Assembly: GCA_029884335.1 (NCBI GenBank) | Contig: JAOUIA010000009.1 | Coordinates: 1-64,000 of the forward strand | From: Betaproteobacteria bacterium | Lineage (GTDB): Bacteria > Pseudomonadota > Gammaproteobacteria > Burkholderiales > Casimicrobiaceae | DNA length: 64,000 nucleotides | Direction of reading: 5' to 3' | Shown here: positions 21,221 through 31,152 of the stretch, one piece after another | How positions within the stretch are numbered: the stretch's first letter is position 1 | Layout of the letters: every line of letters begins with the position of its first letter | The notes under the pieces: model-generated | Databases searched by the model: none | Seen by the model: the letters and a program-made list of their open reading frames with translations, nothing else | Told to the model about the DNA's origin: nothing | Translations under genes and position numbers: made by a program

Positions 21221-21678
21221 AGTCGCTCGCCCTTTTCCTCCTCACGCTGCCGCTGGCGCTCGCCGTCCCCCCTGCCGTCGCGCAGCCGGGCAAGCCGAAC
21301 ACGGGCCTGCCGGTCGTGAAGCTCACCATCGCCGGGCACGCGCTCGCCGCCGAGGTTGCCACGACCGACGCGCAGGTCCGCACCGGGCTCATGTTTCGTT
21401 TCAGCCTCGCGCCGGACAGCGGCATGCTGTTCGTGTACTCGACGCCGCAGCCGATGGCGTTCTGGATGCGCAACACCTACGTGCCACTTTCGATCGCGTT
21501 CATCGCCGCCGACGGCCGCATCATCAACATCGAGGACATGGCACCGCTCGACGAACGCCTGAAGTTCTCGACCGCGCCCGCGCTCTACGCGCTGGAAATG
21601 CGCAAGGGCTGGTTCGCGCAGAAGGGCATCCGCGCCGGGGCGAAGGTCGAAGGACTGCCGCCGGCGTCGCGCGAGTAG
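21217..21678 (+). CDS. DUF192 family secreted protein
   Basis: Signal peptide then VKLTIAGHALAAEVATTDAQVRTGLMFRFSLAPDSGMLFVYSTPQPMAFWMRNTYVPLSIAFI. Confidence 0.93.
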   Translation: MKSLALFLLTLPLALAVPPAVAQPGKPNTGLPVVKLTIAGHALAAEVATTDAQVRTGLMFRFSLAPDSGMLFVYSTPQPMAFWMRNTYVPLSIAFIAADGRIINIEDMAPLDERLKFSTAPALYALEMRKGWFAQKGIRAGAKVEGLPPASRE

Positions 21679-21682
21679 CCCC

Positions 21683-22768
21683 GTGGCCGCGCCCGCTTCA
21701 CTCGGCCTGCCGCGCTGGACGTTGGCCGCGCCCGCGGCGGCGTGGCTCGCGCTCGCGCTGCCCGGAGCGGGCGGCGGCCTGGCCGCGCTGGCGATGGCCG
21801 CCGCGCTGGTCGCCGGCGTGCTCGCCGCCGTGCACCACGCGGAGGTCGTCGCGCACCGCGTCGGCGAGCCGTTCGGCACGCTGATCCTGGCCATCGCGGT
21901 GACGGTGATCGAGGCCTCGCTCATCGTCTCCCTGATGCTGGCCGGCGGCCCAGCGACGTCGGCGCTCGCGCGCGACACCGTGTTCGCCGCCGTGATGATC
22001 ATCCTGAACGGCATCGTCGGGCTGTGCCTGCTCTGGGGCGGCTCGCACCACCACGAGCAGCAGTTCTCCCTGCAGGGCGCGGCCGCCTCGCTCACCACGC
22101 TGGCGGCGATCGTGGTCCTCGCGCTGGTGCTGCCGAACTACCTGACGACCGCCCTGGGCCCGGTCTACTCGCTGAGCCAGCTCGTGTTCATCGCCATCGT
22201 GTCGTTGATCCTGTATGGCGCGTTCGTGTTCGTGCAGACGGTGCGGCACCGCGACTACTTCCTGCCGCAGCACGCCGCGTCCAGCGAAGCGCATCACGCG
22301 CCGCCGCCCGCGAATCGCACCGCGCTGGCGAGCCTCGCGCTGCTCATGGTGTGCCTCGGCGCGGTCGTCCTGCTCGCAAAGGCGCTTTCGCCGGCGCTGG
22401 AAAGGGCGGTCGCCACCGCGGGCGCGCCGGCCGCGCTGGTCGGCGTGATCATCGCCGCCGTCGTGCTGCTGCCCGAGGGACTCGCCGCGCTGCGCGCAGC
22501 GCGCGCCGACCGCCTGCAGACCAGCCTCAACCTCGCGCTCGGCTCGGCGCTGGCCACGATCGGGCTCACGATTCCCGTCGTGGCCGTCACCTCGATCCTG
22601 CTCGGCTTCCCGCTGACGCTGGGCATCGACGGCCGCTCGACCGTGCTGCTGCTGCTGTCGCTGTTCGTGACCAGCCTCTCGCTGTCCACCGGGCGCACGA
22701 CGGTGCTGCAGGGGACGATCCTGCTCGTGCTCTTCGCCGTCTACCTCTTCACGTCGGTCGTGCCGTGA
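21683..22768 (+). CDS. Calcium/cation:proton antiporter (ChaA-like)
   Basis: HRVGEPFGTLILAIAVTVIEASLIVSLML...LPEGLAALRAARADRLQTSLNLALGSALATIGLTIPVVA. Confidence 0.92.
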   Translation: MAAPASLGLPRWTLAAPAAAWLALALPGAGGGLAALAMAAALVAGVLAAVHHAEVVAHRVGEPFGTLILAIAVTVIEASLIVSLMLAGGPATSALARDTVFAAVMIILNGIVGLCLLWGGSHHHEQQFSLQGAAASLTTLAAIVVLALVLPNYLTTALGPVYSLSQLVFIAIVSLILYGAFVFVQTVRHRDYFLPQHAASSEAHHAPPPANRTALASLALLMVCLGAVVLLAKALSPALERAVATAGAPAALVGVIIAAVVLLPEGLAALRAARADRLQTSLNLALGSALATIGLTIPVVAVTSILLGFPLTLGIDGRSTVLLLLSLFVTSLSLSTGRTTVLQGTILLVLFAVYLFTSVVP

Positions 22769-22771
22769 TGC

Positions 22772-23707
22772 TCAGCGCAACCGGGGGGAGCGAAGCCCGA
22801 TGCCGGACCACTGCGCGAGCGCGGTGCCCAGCCGGCGCGACAGCCGGTCGGCGAGGTTCTCGTCCGGCGTGAAGTCGACCAGCTCCGGCGCCTGGATCAC
22901 GTCGCGCGCCACCGAGTGCGCCGAGCCCAGCGCGTCGGCGAGGCCGAGCTCGATCGCCCGCGCACCGGTCCACACCAGCCCGGAGTAGAGGTCGGGCGAT
23001 TCCTTCAGGCGCGCGCCGCGGCCGTCGCGCACGACGCCGATGAACTGCTCGTGCACCTCGTTCAGCATCTTCCCGATGTGCGCGACGTCCTCGGGCTTCT
23101 GCGGCTGGAAGGGGTCGAGAAACGCCTTGTTCTTGCCGGCCGCGATCACGCGCCGCTCGACGCCGAGCTTGTCGATCGCCCCGGTGAAGCCGAAGCCGGA
23201 CATGATCACGCCGATCGAGCCGACGATGCTCGCCTTGTCGACGTAGATGCGGTCGGCGGCCGCGGCGATGTAGTAGCCCCCCGACGCGGCCATGTCCTCG
23301 ACCACCGCGTGCGCCGGCTTGTCCGGGTGCTTCGCGCGCAAGCGCTTCAGCTCGTCGTGGATCTGGCCCGCCTGCACGGGGCTGCCGCCCGGGCTGTTGA
23401 TGACCACCAGCACGCCGGCGACCTTCGGGTACTCGAACGCCTGCTTGAGCGAGTCGACGACCGCCTCGGCGTTCGCGCGCTCGCCGCGGTCGATCTCGCC
23501 GTCGATGCGCACGACCGCCGTGCACTTGTCGAGGCAGACCTTGTGCCCCAGCCCGGAGGCGGCGAAGAGCGACACGCACACGAGCAGGACCAGCGCGACG
23601 GCGACGAAGCGCCAGAAGTTGCCCCAGCGGCGAGTGCGGCGCCTCTCGGCCACGACGTCCTCGGCGAGCTTCGCCAGCACATCGCGTTCCCAGTTCTCTT
23701 CGGCCAT
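22772..23707 (-). CDS. S49 family peptidase (SppA-like signal peptide peptidase)
   Basis: RIDGEIDRGERANAEAVVDSLKQAFE...VINSPGGSPVQAGQIHDEL...DMAASGGYYIAAAADRIYVDKASIVGSIGV. Confidence 0.95.
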   Translation of the reverse strand: MAEENWERDVLAKLAEDVVAERRRTRRWGNFWRFVAVALVLLVCVSLFAASGLGHKVCLDKCTAVVRIDGEIDRGERANAEAVVDSLKQAFEYPKVAGVLVVINSPGGSPVQAGQIHDELKRLRAKHPDKPAHAVVEDMAASGGYYIAAAADRIYVDKASIVGSIGVIMSGFGFTGAIDKLGVERRVIAAGKNKAFLDPFQPQKPEDVAHIGKMLNEVHEQFIGVVRDGRGARLKESPDLYSGLVWTGARAIELGLADALGSAHSVARDVIQAPELVDFTPDENLADRLSRRLGTALAQWSGIGLRSPRLR

Positions 23708-23743
23708 CGTCGTCTTCGGCGGGAGTCGTCGGATCCCGCGAGT

Positions 23744-23839
23744 CTACCCGTCCCCGGCCGCGACGATCGCACCAACGCGCTCGGCTACGAAGCGCACGCC
23801 GGCACCGCGCTCGGCGGGGTCCTCCGAGCGCGCGATCAC
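23744..23839 (-). pseudogene. 31-codon ORF resembling a truncated Rieske [2Fe-2S] protein N-terminus
   Basis: GTGA-coupled start at the HAD gene stop; V/M-IARSEDPAERGAGVRFVAERVGAIVAAGDG-stop resembles the first about 25 residues of the small Rieske proteins often found between a HAD gene and sppA. Confidence 0.45.
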
Positions 23840-24513
23840 GCGTTCGACGCCAGCCACGAACGCAGCTCCGCGACCGAGTGGACCGTGGCCAGCGGCGCGA
23901 GCGCCGCAAGCCCTTCCGGCTCGTGCGCGCCGTAGGCGACGGCGACGGCGCTCGCCCGGGCGCCGCGCGCCACCTCGAGGTCGTGCGTGGTGTCCCCGAT
24001 CATCAGCGTGCGCGACGGCCCGACGCCGAGCTGGTCCATCAGGTACAGCAGCATGTCCGGATGCGGCTTGGGCCGGCCCTCGTCGGCGCAGCGCGTGGCG
24101 TGGAAGCGGCCCTCGAGCGCGTGGGCGGCGAGCGCGCGGTCGAGGCCCTTCCGCGTCTTTCCCGTGGCAACGGCGAGCAGGTAGCCCGCAGCGGCGAGGT
24201 CGTCGAGCAGCTCGCGCGCGCCGTCGAACAGCGGGATGTGCGGGTCGCGCGCCAGGTAGTGGTCGCGGTAGCGCGCCGAGAGCTCGGGGTAGCGATCGAC
24301 GGGGAGGTCGGGCGCCACGAGGTTCAGCGCGTCGCGCAGCCCCAGACCGATCACGTAGCGAGCCGAGGCGTCGTCGGGCACCGGTTCGCCGAGGTCGCGG
24401 CACGCGTCCTGCAGGCAGGTCGCGATCGCCGCAGTGGAGTCGACCAGCGTCCCGTCCCAGTCGAAGACGATCAGGCCGAAGCGGCGCACTGAGCGGTCAG
24501 GCGGCGGGACCAT
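23836..24513 (-). CDS. HAD-IA family hydrolase (phosphoglycolate phosphatase-like)
   Basis: LIVFDWDGTLVDSTAAIATCLQDAC...ATGKTRKGLDRAL...RPKPHPDMLLYLM...MIGDTTHDLEVARGA. Confidence 0.95.
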   Translation of the reverse strand: MVPPPDRSVRRFGLIVFDWDGTLVDSTAAIATCLQDACRDLGEPVPDDASARYVIGLGLRDALNLVAPDLPVDRYPELSARYRDHYLARDPHIPLFDGARELLDDLAAAGYLLAVATGKTRKGLDRALAAHALEGRFHATRCADEGRPKPHPDMLLYLMDQLGVGPSRTLMIGDTTHDLEVARGARASAVAVAYGAHEPEGLAALAPLATVHSVAELRSWLASNA

Positions 24514-25456
24514 CGAGCGCGGCGAGGAAGCCGGCGAGATCCGGCGGCAGCGGCGATTCGAGCGCGATCGGCGCCCCTGTCAGCGGGTGGTCGAAAGCGA
24601 GCCGCCAGGCGTGCAGGAACATGCGCTTCAGGCCCGCCTTCGCGAGCTCGCGGTTCCACGCGAAGTCGCCGTACTTGTCGTCGCCCGCCAGCGGGAAGCC
24701 GAGCGAGGTCAGGTGCACGCGGATCTGGTGGGTGCGCCCGGTGTGCAGTTCCGCCTCGAGCAGCGCGAGCGGCGGCGCGCGGTCGCGCCAGACCTGCCGG
24801 CGGTGGAACACGGTGACCGCCTCGCGCCCCCCCTCCTCGTCGACGCGCACGCGCCGCTCGCCGGAGGTCGTGGCGAACTTGTGCAGGGCGAGGCGCACGG
24901 TGCGCTTCTCGTCGCGCCAGCGGCCGCGCACGAGCACGAGATAGCGCTTGGCCACGCGCCCCTCGCGCAGCGCCGCGTGCAGCGCGGTCAGCGCCGGGCG
25001 CTTCTTGGCCACGACCAGCAGTCCCGAAGTCTCGCGATCGAGCCGGTGGACGAGTTCGAGGAATCCCGCGCCGGGGCGCGTAGCGCGCAGCGTCTCGATG
25101 AGGCCGTGCGCGATCCCGCTGCCGCCGTGGACGGCCAGCCCCGAGGGCTTGTCGACGACCAGCAGGGCTTCGTCCTCGTAGACGATCGGCGGGGCCGCCG
25201 AGGCCGGCAGCCGGCGCGGCGCGCCGGGAGACGCGGTGCGGATGGGCGGGACGCGGACGCGGTCGCCCGCGGCGAGCCGCGCCTCAGGCCCGACCCGCTT
25301 GCCGTTGAGGCGCACCTCGCCCGAGCGGAGGATCCGGTAGACGTGGCTCTTGGGGACGCCCTTGAGGGTCCGGCAGAGGAAGTTGTCGATGCGCTGGCCG
25401 GCCGACTCCTCGCCGATCGCCAGCTGACTGGCCGAATCCTTGCTTAACCCGTTCAT
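24497..25456 (-). CDS. rluC: 23S rRNA pseudouridine synthase RluC
   Basis: GQRIDNFLCRTLKGVPKSHVYRILRSGEVRLNGKR...LVHRLDRETSGLLVVAKK; divergent from rne as in many proteobacteria. Confidence 0.94.
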   Translation of the reverse strand: MNGLSKDSASQLAIGEESAGQRIDNFLCRTLKGVPKSHVYRILRSGEVRLNGKRVGPEARLAAGDRVRVPPIRTASPGAPRRLPASAAPPIVYEDEALLVVDKPSGLAVHGGSGIAHGLIETLRATRPGAGFLELVHRLDRETSGLLVVAKKRPALTALHAALREGRVAKRYLVLVRGRWRDEKRTVRLALHKFATTSGERRVRVDEEGGREAVTVFHRRQVWRDRAPPLALLEAELHTGRTHQIRVHLTSLGFPLAGDDKYGDFAWNRELAKAGLKRMFLHAWRLAFDHPLTGAPIALESPLPPDLAGFLAALDGPAA

Positions 25457-25467
25457 TCGGTTACAAT
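25440..25467 (+). promoter_or_regulatory. Candidate sigma70 promoter for rne
   Basis: TTGCTT (25440-25445), 16-bp spacer, TACAAT (25462-25467); overlaps the rluC start codon. Confidence 0.55.
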
Positions 25468-26078
25468 TCGGCCGCGACCCCGATTTCCGTGCAGCCTTCC
25501 CCGGGAAGGCGCCGATCGATCGGGGCTCGCCCGCCTGCCCGCGCATTCGGCGGGACGAGGTGTGGAGGCAGTACCGCCGGTTACGTCGCTCACCGGCCGG
25601 GGCATCGGACCCCGGGGAAGTAGCGATACTAAAGGATTGGCGCAGTCCCCGCACCGCCCGTGACCGGTACTTGGCGGCGACGACGCGGCGAACTGCGCGG
25701 CACCGACAGCAAAGCGAGCGTCCCGCCCGACAACCATGCCGGCCGCCGTCAGCGCACATTGCGCCGCGGCCCGCGACCGAGTCGACGAGGCGCCCGAACG
25801 ACGAGTCCGCAGCGACCGACCAAGCACGACCTGGCGCCCCGCGAGGGGCAGCCGCGACGATCGAGCCCACGTTGCCCACACCGCGCACCCGTTCGACCCA
25901 GGACTCCGCGAGCCACCGCCCGCGGGGACCCCGGCTTTGCTGGAGTCCGGCCGCGTAGCGCAGTTCCGTCCGCAGCAAGGCAGCTGACGCCGCGCCTTCC
26001 GGGCCGGCCGCTGTCACCGTCGCCCGCCGCTTCGCCGGCAGGCCGTGCGCGAGGACCCTGACGCCGAGGGAACCCCGC

Positions 26079-28853
26079 ATGAAGCGCATGCTGTTCAACG
26101 CCACCCAGGCCGAGGAGCTCAGGGTGGCGATCGTCGACGGCCAGAAACTGGTCGACCTCGACATCGAGTCCGCTGCCAAGGAGCAGCGCAAGTCCAACAT
26201 CTACAAGGCGGTCATCACCCGCGTCGAGCCCTCGCTCGAGGCGTGCTTCGTCGACTACGGCACCGACCGCCACGGCTTCCTGCCGTTCAAGGAAGTCGCC
26301 CCGCAGTACCTGCGCGAAGGCGACGGCGGCCACCGCCGCGTGGCCGACCAGCTGCGCGAAGGGAAGGAGCTGATCGTCCAGGTCGACAAGGACGAGCGCG
26401 GCAGCAAGGGCGCGGCGCTCACCACGTTCATCTCGCTCGCCGGGCGCTATCTCGTCCTGATGCCGAACAACCCGCGCGGCGGCGGCGTGTCGCGCCGCAT
26501 CGAGGGCGAGGAGCGGCAGGAGCTGCGCGAGGCGATCGGGCAGCTCGAGGTTCCGGGCGGCATGAGCGTCATCGCGCGCACCGCCGGCATCGGCCGCAGC
26601 GCCGAGGAGCTGCAGTGGGACCTCAACTACCTGCTCAAGCTCTGGGCGGCGATCGAGGACGCGGCGAAGATGCAGTCCGGCGCGTACCTCATCTACCAGG
26701 AGTCGAGCCTCGTCATCCGCGCGATACGCGACTACTTCCAGCCGGACATCGGCGAGCTCCTGATCGACACCGAGGCGGTCCACGAGCAGGCGCAGCAGTT
26801 CATGGCGCACGTGATGCCCGACAACGTGCAGCGCGTGAAGCTCTACCGCGACGACGTCCCTCTGTTCTCGCGCTTCCAGATCGAGCACCAGATCGAGACC
26901 GCCTACGCGCGCCAGGTGCCGCTGCCGTCGGGCGGGTCGATCGTCATCGACCACACCGAGGCGCTGGTCGCCGTCGACGTCAACTCGGCGCGCGCGACCA
27001 AGGGCAGCGACATCGAGGAGACCGCGTTTCGCACGAACTGCGAGGCCGCCGACGAGATCGCGCGCCAGCTGCGCCTGCGCGACCTCGGCGGCCTGGTCGT
27101 CGTCGACTTCATCGACATGGAGAGCGCCAAGAACCAGCGCGAGGTCGAGAACCGGCTCCGGGACGCGATGCGCTACGACCGCGCGCGCATCCAGCTGGGC
27201 AAGATCTCGCGCTTCGGCCTCATGGAGCTGTCGCGCCAGCGGCTGCGTCCCGCGCTCGCCGAGTCCGCGCACCAGGCCTGCCCGCGCTGCCACGGCATCG
27301 GCCACATCCGCGGCACCGAGTCCACCGCGCTGCACATCCTGCGCATCGTCCAGGAAGAGGCGATGAAGGAGAACACGGCGCAGGTCGTCGCCCAGGTGCC
27401 GGTCGACGTCGCCACGTTCCTGCTGAACGAGAAGCGCCCCGACGTGCACGCGATCGAGGCGCGCTTCAAGGTGAACGTGCTGCTGGTGCCCAACCGCTAC
27501 CTCGAGACGCCGAACTACTCGATCACGCGGCTGCGCCACGACGACCTCAACCAGGCCGAGCCGCTGCCGCCGTCGTTCCAGATGGTGGAGCAGCCCGAGC
27601 AGACCGACCACGCGCAGAAGATCAAGGAGGAAGCCGCCCAGCCGCGCCAGGAGGCGATCGTCAAGGGCATCACGCCCGAGCAGCCCGCCCCGGTGCCGCC
27701 GGCGCCCGCGGCACAGCCCGTCGCGGCCCCCGCGAGGGCGGCATCGGGCAACTGGCTCGACAAGGTGCTCGGCTGGTTCCGCGGCCCGCGCGCAGCAGAG
27801 ACCGCGCCCGCCACCGACACGAAGAAGGCAGCCACCGCGCCGCGCGAGCCGCGTCGCGAGCAGCGACGCCCTCACGGCGCGCCGGGTCGCGGCGAGCGGC
27901 GCGACGAGCGCCGTGGCGATCGCCGCGAGGATCGCGGCGGCGAGCGGCGCGATGCGCCCCGCGAAGGGGGCCCCCGCGACGCCGCGCGACGCGAAGGCGG
28001 ACGCCCCCCGCAGCAGCCGCAGGCGCCGCGCAAGGAACGCGAGCCGCGCGAGGCGCGCGAGCCGCGCGAACCCCGCGAGGCGCGCGAGCCGCGCGAGCCG
28101 CGCGAGCCGAAGGAGCGTCGCGAAGGGCAGCCGCGCGAGCAGCGCGGCGAGCGTCCGCCGCGCAAGGAAGCGCCTCAGCCCGCCGCTGCGCTGGAGCATG
28201 AAGGCGTCGCCGCCCCGGCGGCGGATGGCGCCCCGCAGGCGGAAGGCGAGGAGCGGCGCGAAGGTGGCCGCCGTCGTCGCGGACGTCGCGGTCGCGGCGG
28301 TGGCGAGCGCGCCGGCGAGCAGCGTCCCGCCGGTGCGCCGGAAGGTGCGGCAATCGCAGCCGCCACGCCGCCCGCGCAGGCTGCCGCCGACGCTCCTGCC
28401 ATTGCGTCCGCCGAAGGAACGGTCGCGTCGACGATCGACGCGATCGCCGGCGCCGCAGTGGACGTGCAGTCGATCCCGCTGCACGTCGAGCCGGAGAGCG
28501 TCGAGCGCATCGCGCGTCCGGTTCCGCGCGTACCCGAGCGCGCGCCCGTACCGCCGGTCGCGGAAGCGCCGATCGACGTGGCAGCAGTGGAGCCCGCGCC
28601 GGCGCCGCGAGCCGCGCCGCCCGAGCGGGCCCGGCCGAAGAACCTGCCCGAGCTGCCGCCGGTGACGATGGAGTTGCCGCCGGAGTCCGGTCTCGAACTC
28701 GTCCAGACGAAGCGCCACGAGGCCCCGCCCGCCGAGGATGCGCCGCAGGAGCCGCTGCCGCGCCGCGTGCGCCCGCCGCGCCCCGTCGTCGCCGAGGAGC
28801 CGCTGCAGATCGTCGAAACGAAGCACGGCGAAGGACAGGCCCCCAGCGCCTGA
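26079..28853 (+). CDS. rne: Ribonuclease E/G family, RNase E with long disordered C-terminus
   Basis: [72 protein letters not shown]; catalytic domain plus Arg/Glu/Pro-rich C-terminus. Confidence 0.96.
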   Translation: MKRMLFNATQAEELRVAIVDGQKLVDLDIESAAKEQRKSNIYKAVITRVEPSLEACFVDYGTDRHGFLPFKEVAPQYLREGDGGHRRVADQLREGKELIVQVDKDERGSKGAALTTFISLAGRYLVLMPNNPRGGGVSRRIEGEERQELREAIGQLEVPGGMSVIARTAGIGRSAEELQWDLNYLLKLWAAIEDAAKMQSGAYLIYQESSLVIRAIRDYFQPDIGELLIDTEAVHEQAQQFMAHVMPDNVQRVKLYRDDVPLFSRFQIEHQIETAYARQVPLPSGGSIVIDHTEALVAVDVNSARATKGSDIEETAFRTNCEAADEIARQLRLRDLGGLVVVDFIDMESAKNQREVENRLRDAMRYDRARIQLGKISRFGLMELSRQRLRPALAESAHQACPRCHGIGHIRGTESTALHILRIVQEEAMKENTAQVVAQVPVDVATFLLNEKRPDVHAIEARFKVNVLLVPNRYLETPNYSITRLRHDDLNQAEPLPPSFQMVEQPEQTDHAQKIKEEAAQPRQEAIVKGITPEQPAPVPPAPAAQPVAAPARAASGNWLDKVLGWFRGPRAAETAPATDTKKAATAPREPRREQRRPHGAPGRGERRDERRGDRREDRGGERRDAPREGGPRDAARREGGRPPQQPQAPRKEREPREAREPREPREAREPREPREPKERREGQPREQRGERPPRKEAPQPAAALEHEGVAAPAADGAPQAEGEERREGGRRRRGRRGRGGGERAGEQRPAGAPEGAAIAAATPPAQAAADAPAIASAEGTVASTIDAIAGAAVDVQSIPLHVEPESVERIARPVPRVPERAPVPPVAEAPIDVAAVEPAPAPRAAPPERARPKNLPELPPVTMELPPESGLELVQTKRHEAPPAEDAPQEPLPRRVRPPRPVVAEEPLQIVETKHGEGQAPSA

Positions 28854-28880
28854 CTTGGCCTCGCGCAGGCAGGCGCGCAA

Positions 28881-28900
28881 GGCGGGCCCTCGTGCCCGCC
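28881..28900 (+). terminator. Candidate hairpin downstream of rne
   Basis: ggcgggc-cctcgt-gcccgcc followed by tt; the T-tract is weak. Confidence 0.4.
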
Positions 28901-29022
28901 TTCGCCTGCGCTGCGCCGGCGCGCCTTGACTTCGGGCAAGGACACGCTTCGCGTCCGCCCCCAAGCTATGTCGCCCTCACTACGGCGCGCGAGCGCCGGA
29001 GACGGCCGGGGAGGAGGCAGGC

Positions 29023-31152
29023 GTGGACGATTCGCCGCAGTCCGATCGCAGCTGCGCGCGCGACCTTGCGCGGGCTTCGTCCATCCTCGCCGACGCTGCA
29101 GCGGCCGGGCACATCAGCCTGCCGGCGGCGCAACTCGCCGAACTCGTCGCGAGCCTCGGCCTCGAGCTTCACGCGCAATCACCGGAGCGGGCGCAGCCTG
29201 CTGCAGTCGAGCTTGACCTCGCGCTCGCCCACACGCGCGAGTTCGGGCTGGTCCTGTCGGCCGGTCCCGGCGGGCTCGACGCAGCCGTGCCGCCCGGAGA
29301 CTATCGACGCGATCGCCACAGCGTCCACGCCGTCGCCGAGCTGACCGACGCCGCCGACTTCCTGCGCCTGTTCCGGCGCACGATCGCCTGTCGCAAGCTC
29401 GAAGCGCAAGCCGGCGTGCGCGGCCAGCCGCTGCCGGCCGCCCGGCTCGAGCGCTGCTTCGATGCGCTCCTCGCCCTCGCAGCGTGCTGCGCGGAAGGTA
29501 CCGCCAGGGCGCGCTTCACGCTCGACGTGCTGGCGCTGCGCGTCGTGTTCGCCGAGGGCGCGCTCGCGGTGGCCGGCGCGCGCTGCGCGCTCGCGCCGCC
29601 GCAGCGACGCCCGCATCCGCGTCCGATCGCGAAGATCGACAAGCTGCTGCACCCGGGAACACTGGGAATCGTCGGCGTCTCGGCCACCGGCATGAACTTC
29701 GCGCGCATCATCCTGCGCAACATCGTCGGCAGCGGGTACGCGAAGGAGCGCATCACGATCCTGCGGCCGGGCGAGAGCGAGATCGACGGCGTGCGCTGCG
29801 TGGAGGGCCTGCGGGCGCTGCCCGGGCGGCTGGACCTGCTGATCGTCGCCGTCAACGCCGACGCGGTGTACGGCCTCGTCGACGAGATCATCGCCACCGA
29901 CGCGGTCGACGCCGTGATGCTGATTCCCGGCGGGCTCGGCGAGACGCCGCGCAGCCGCGAGGCCGCGGCGGCGATGGCCGCGCGCATCAACGCCGCGCAC
30001 GAGCGGCCCGGCGGCGGGCCGATCTTCCTCGGCGCCAACTGCCTCGGCGTCGTCTCGCACCCGGGGTCGTACGACTCCTGGTTCATCCCGCTCGAGCGCC
30101 TGCCCAAGCCGCAGAAGCGGCCGGAGCGCAACGCGGTCATGCTGAGCCAGAGCGGCGCCTTCATGATCACGCGGCTGTCGCAGAACCCGTGGCTCGACCC
30201 GCGCTACATGATCGCGATGGGCAACCAGACGGACCTCACGCACGGGGACCTCCTGAGCTTTTTCGCCGAGCGGCCGGAAATCGCGACGATCGGAATCTAC
30301 ATCGAGGGCTTCCGCGACCTCGACGGCCTCGACTTCGCGCGCGCCGTCCGCCGGGCCGTTCGCAGCGGCAAGGACGTGGTCGTCTACAAGGCGGGGCGCA
30401 CCGACGCCGGCGCGGGGGGTGCGCTCGGCCACACGGCGTCGATCGCCGGCGGCTACGCGGTGTTCGACTCGGTCGTGCGTCACGCCGGCGCGATCGTGGC
30501 GGAGGACGTGACGGCGTTCGACGACCTCTTCTACGTCGCGGGCGCGCTGCACGCCACGACGATCGCCGGCAGGCGCCTCGGCGCGATCAGCGGCGCCGGG
30601 TTCGAGGCCGTCAGCATGGCCGACGCCATCGAGGTCGACGGCTTCGCGATGGAGATGGGCGCCCTCGCCCCGGCCACCGTGGATCGCGTGCGCGAGATCC
30701 TCAAGGCCAAGCGCCTGGACGCGCTGGTGGAGGTGGCCAACCCGATCGACATCAACCCCGGCGCGGACGACGAGGCGCACATCGCGATCGCCGAGGCGTT
30801 CCTCGATGATCCCAACGTCGACGCCATCGTCGTCGCGCTCGACCCGACGGCACCGGCGGTGCGCGCGCTCGAGGAGAGCCGCCTGCGACCGGGCCACGAC
30901 CTCGGCGATCCGCAGGGGACGGTGCACCTGATGCCGCCGCTCGTCGCCCGCCACGCCAAGCCGGTCGTCGGCGTGGTCGACGCCGGCAGGCTCTACGATG
31001 CGATGTGCGTGCGCCTGATGGACCAGGGCGTGTGCGTGTTCCGCAACTGCGCCCGCGCCACGAAGGCGCTGGTACGCTACGTCGAGGCGCGGCTGGCGGC
31101 CGCGTCGCTGCGCGACCCTTCCACGGCCAACCCCGAGAGCCCGAAACGATGA
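29023..31152 (+). CDS. Permuted NDP-forming acyl-CoA synthetase-like protein: ATP-grasp C-half-like segment fused N-terminal to CoA-binding and ligase domains
   Basis: From about residue 220: IDKLLHPGTLGIVGVSATGMNFARIILRNIV..., AVMLSQSGAFMITRLSQ, GALGHTASIAGGYAVFDSVVRHAGAI (ACD alpha-type). N-terminus: VELDLALAHTREFGLVLSAGPGGLD...RFTLDVLALRVVFAEGALAVAGARC resembles the second half of an ATP-grasp domain. Confidence 0.85.
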   Translation: MDDSPQSDRSCARDLARASSILADAAAAGHISLPAAQLAELVASLGLELHAQSPERAQPAAVELDLALAHTREFGLVLSAGPGGLDAAVPPGDYRRDRHSVHAVAELTDAADFLRLFRRTIACRKLEAQAGVRGQPLPAARLERCFDALLALAACCAEGTARARFTLDVLALRVVFAEGALAVAGARCALAPPQRRPHPRPIAKIDKLLHPGTLGIVGVSATGMNFARIILRNIVGSGYAKERITILRPGESEIDGVRCVEGLRALPGRLDLLIVAVNADAVYGLVDEIIATDAVDAVMLIPGGLGETPRSREAAAAMAARINAAHERPGGGPIFLGANCLGVVSHPGSYDSWFIPLERLPKPQKRPERNAVMLSQSGAFMITRLSQNPWLDPRYMIAMGNQTDLTHGDLLSFFAERPEIATIGIYIEGFRDLDGLDFARAVRRAVRSGKDVVVYKAGRTDAGAGGALGHTASIAGGYAVFDSVVRHAGAIVAEDVTAFDDLFYVAGALHATTIAGRRLGAISGAGFEAVSMADAIEVDGFAMEMGALAPATVDRVREILKAKRLDALVEVANPIDINPGADDEAHIAIAEAFLDDPNVDAIVVALDPTAPAVRALEESRLRPGHDLGDPQGTVHLMPPLVARHAKPVVGVVDAGRLYDAMCVRLMDQGVCVFRNCARATKALVRYVEARLAAASLRDPSTANPESPKR

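Noticed and set aside
28030-28150. Internal GC-rich repeat of rne as a mobile or regulatory repeat
   Set aside because: In-frame REPREAREP low-complexity codons of the RNase E C-terminal scaffold region; ordinary for this family.
25749-28964. 1071-aa antisense ORF across rne
   Set aside because: Arises from high GC and strong codon bias opposite rne; Arg/Leu/Ala low-complexity translation with no recognisable domain, while the sense frame is clearly RNase E.
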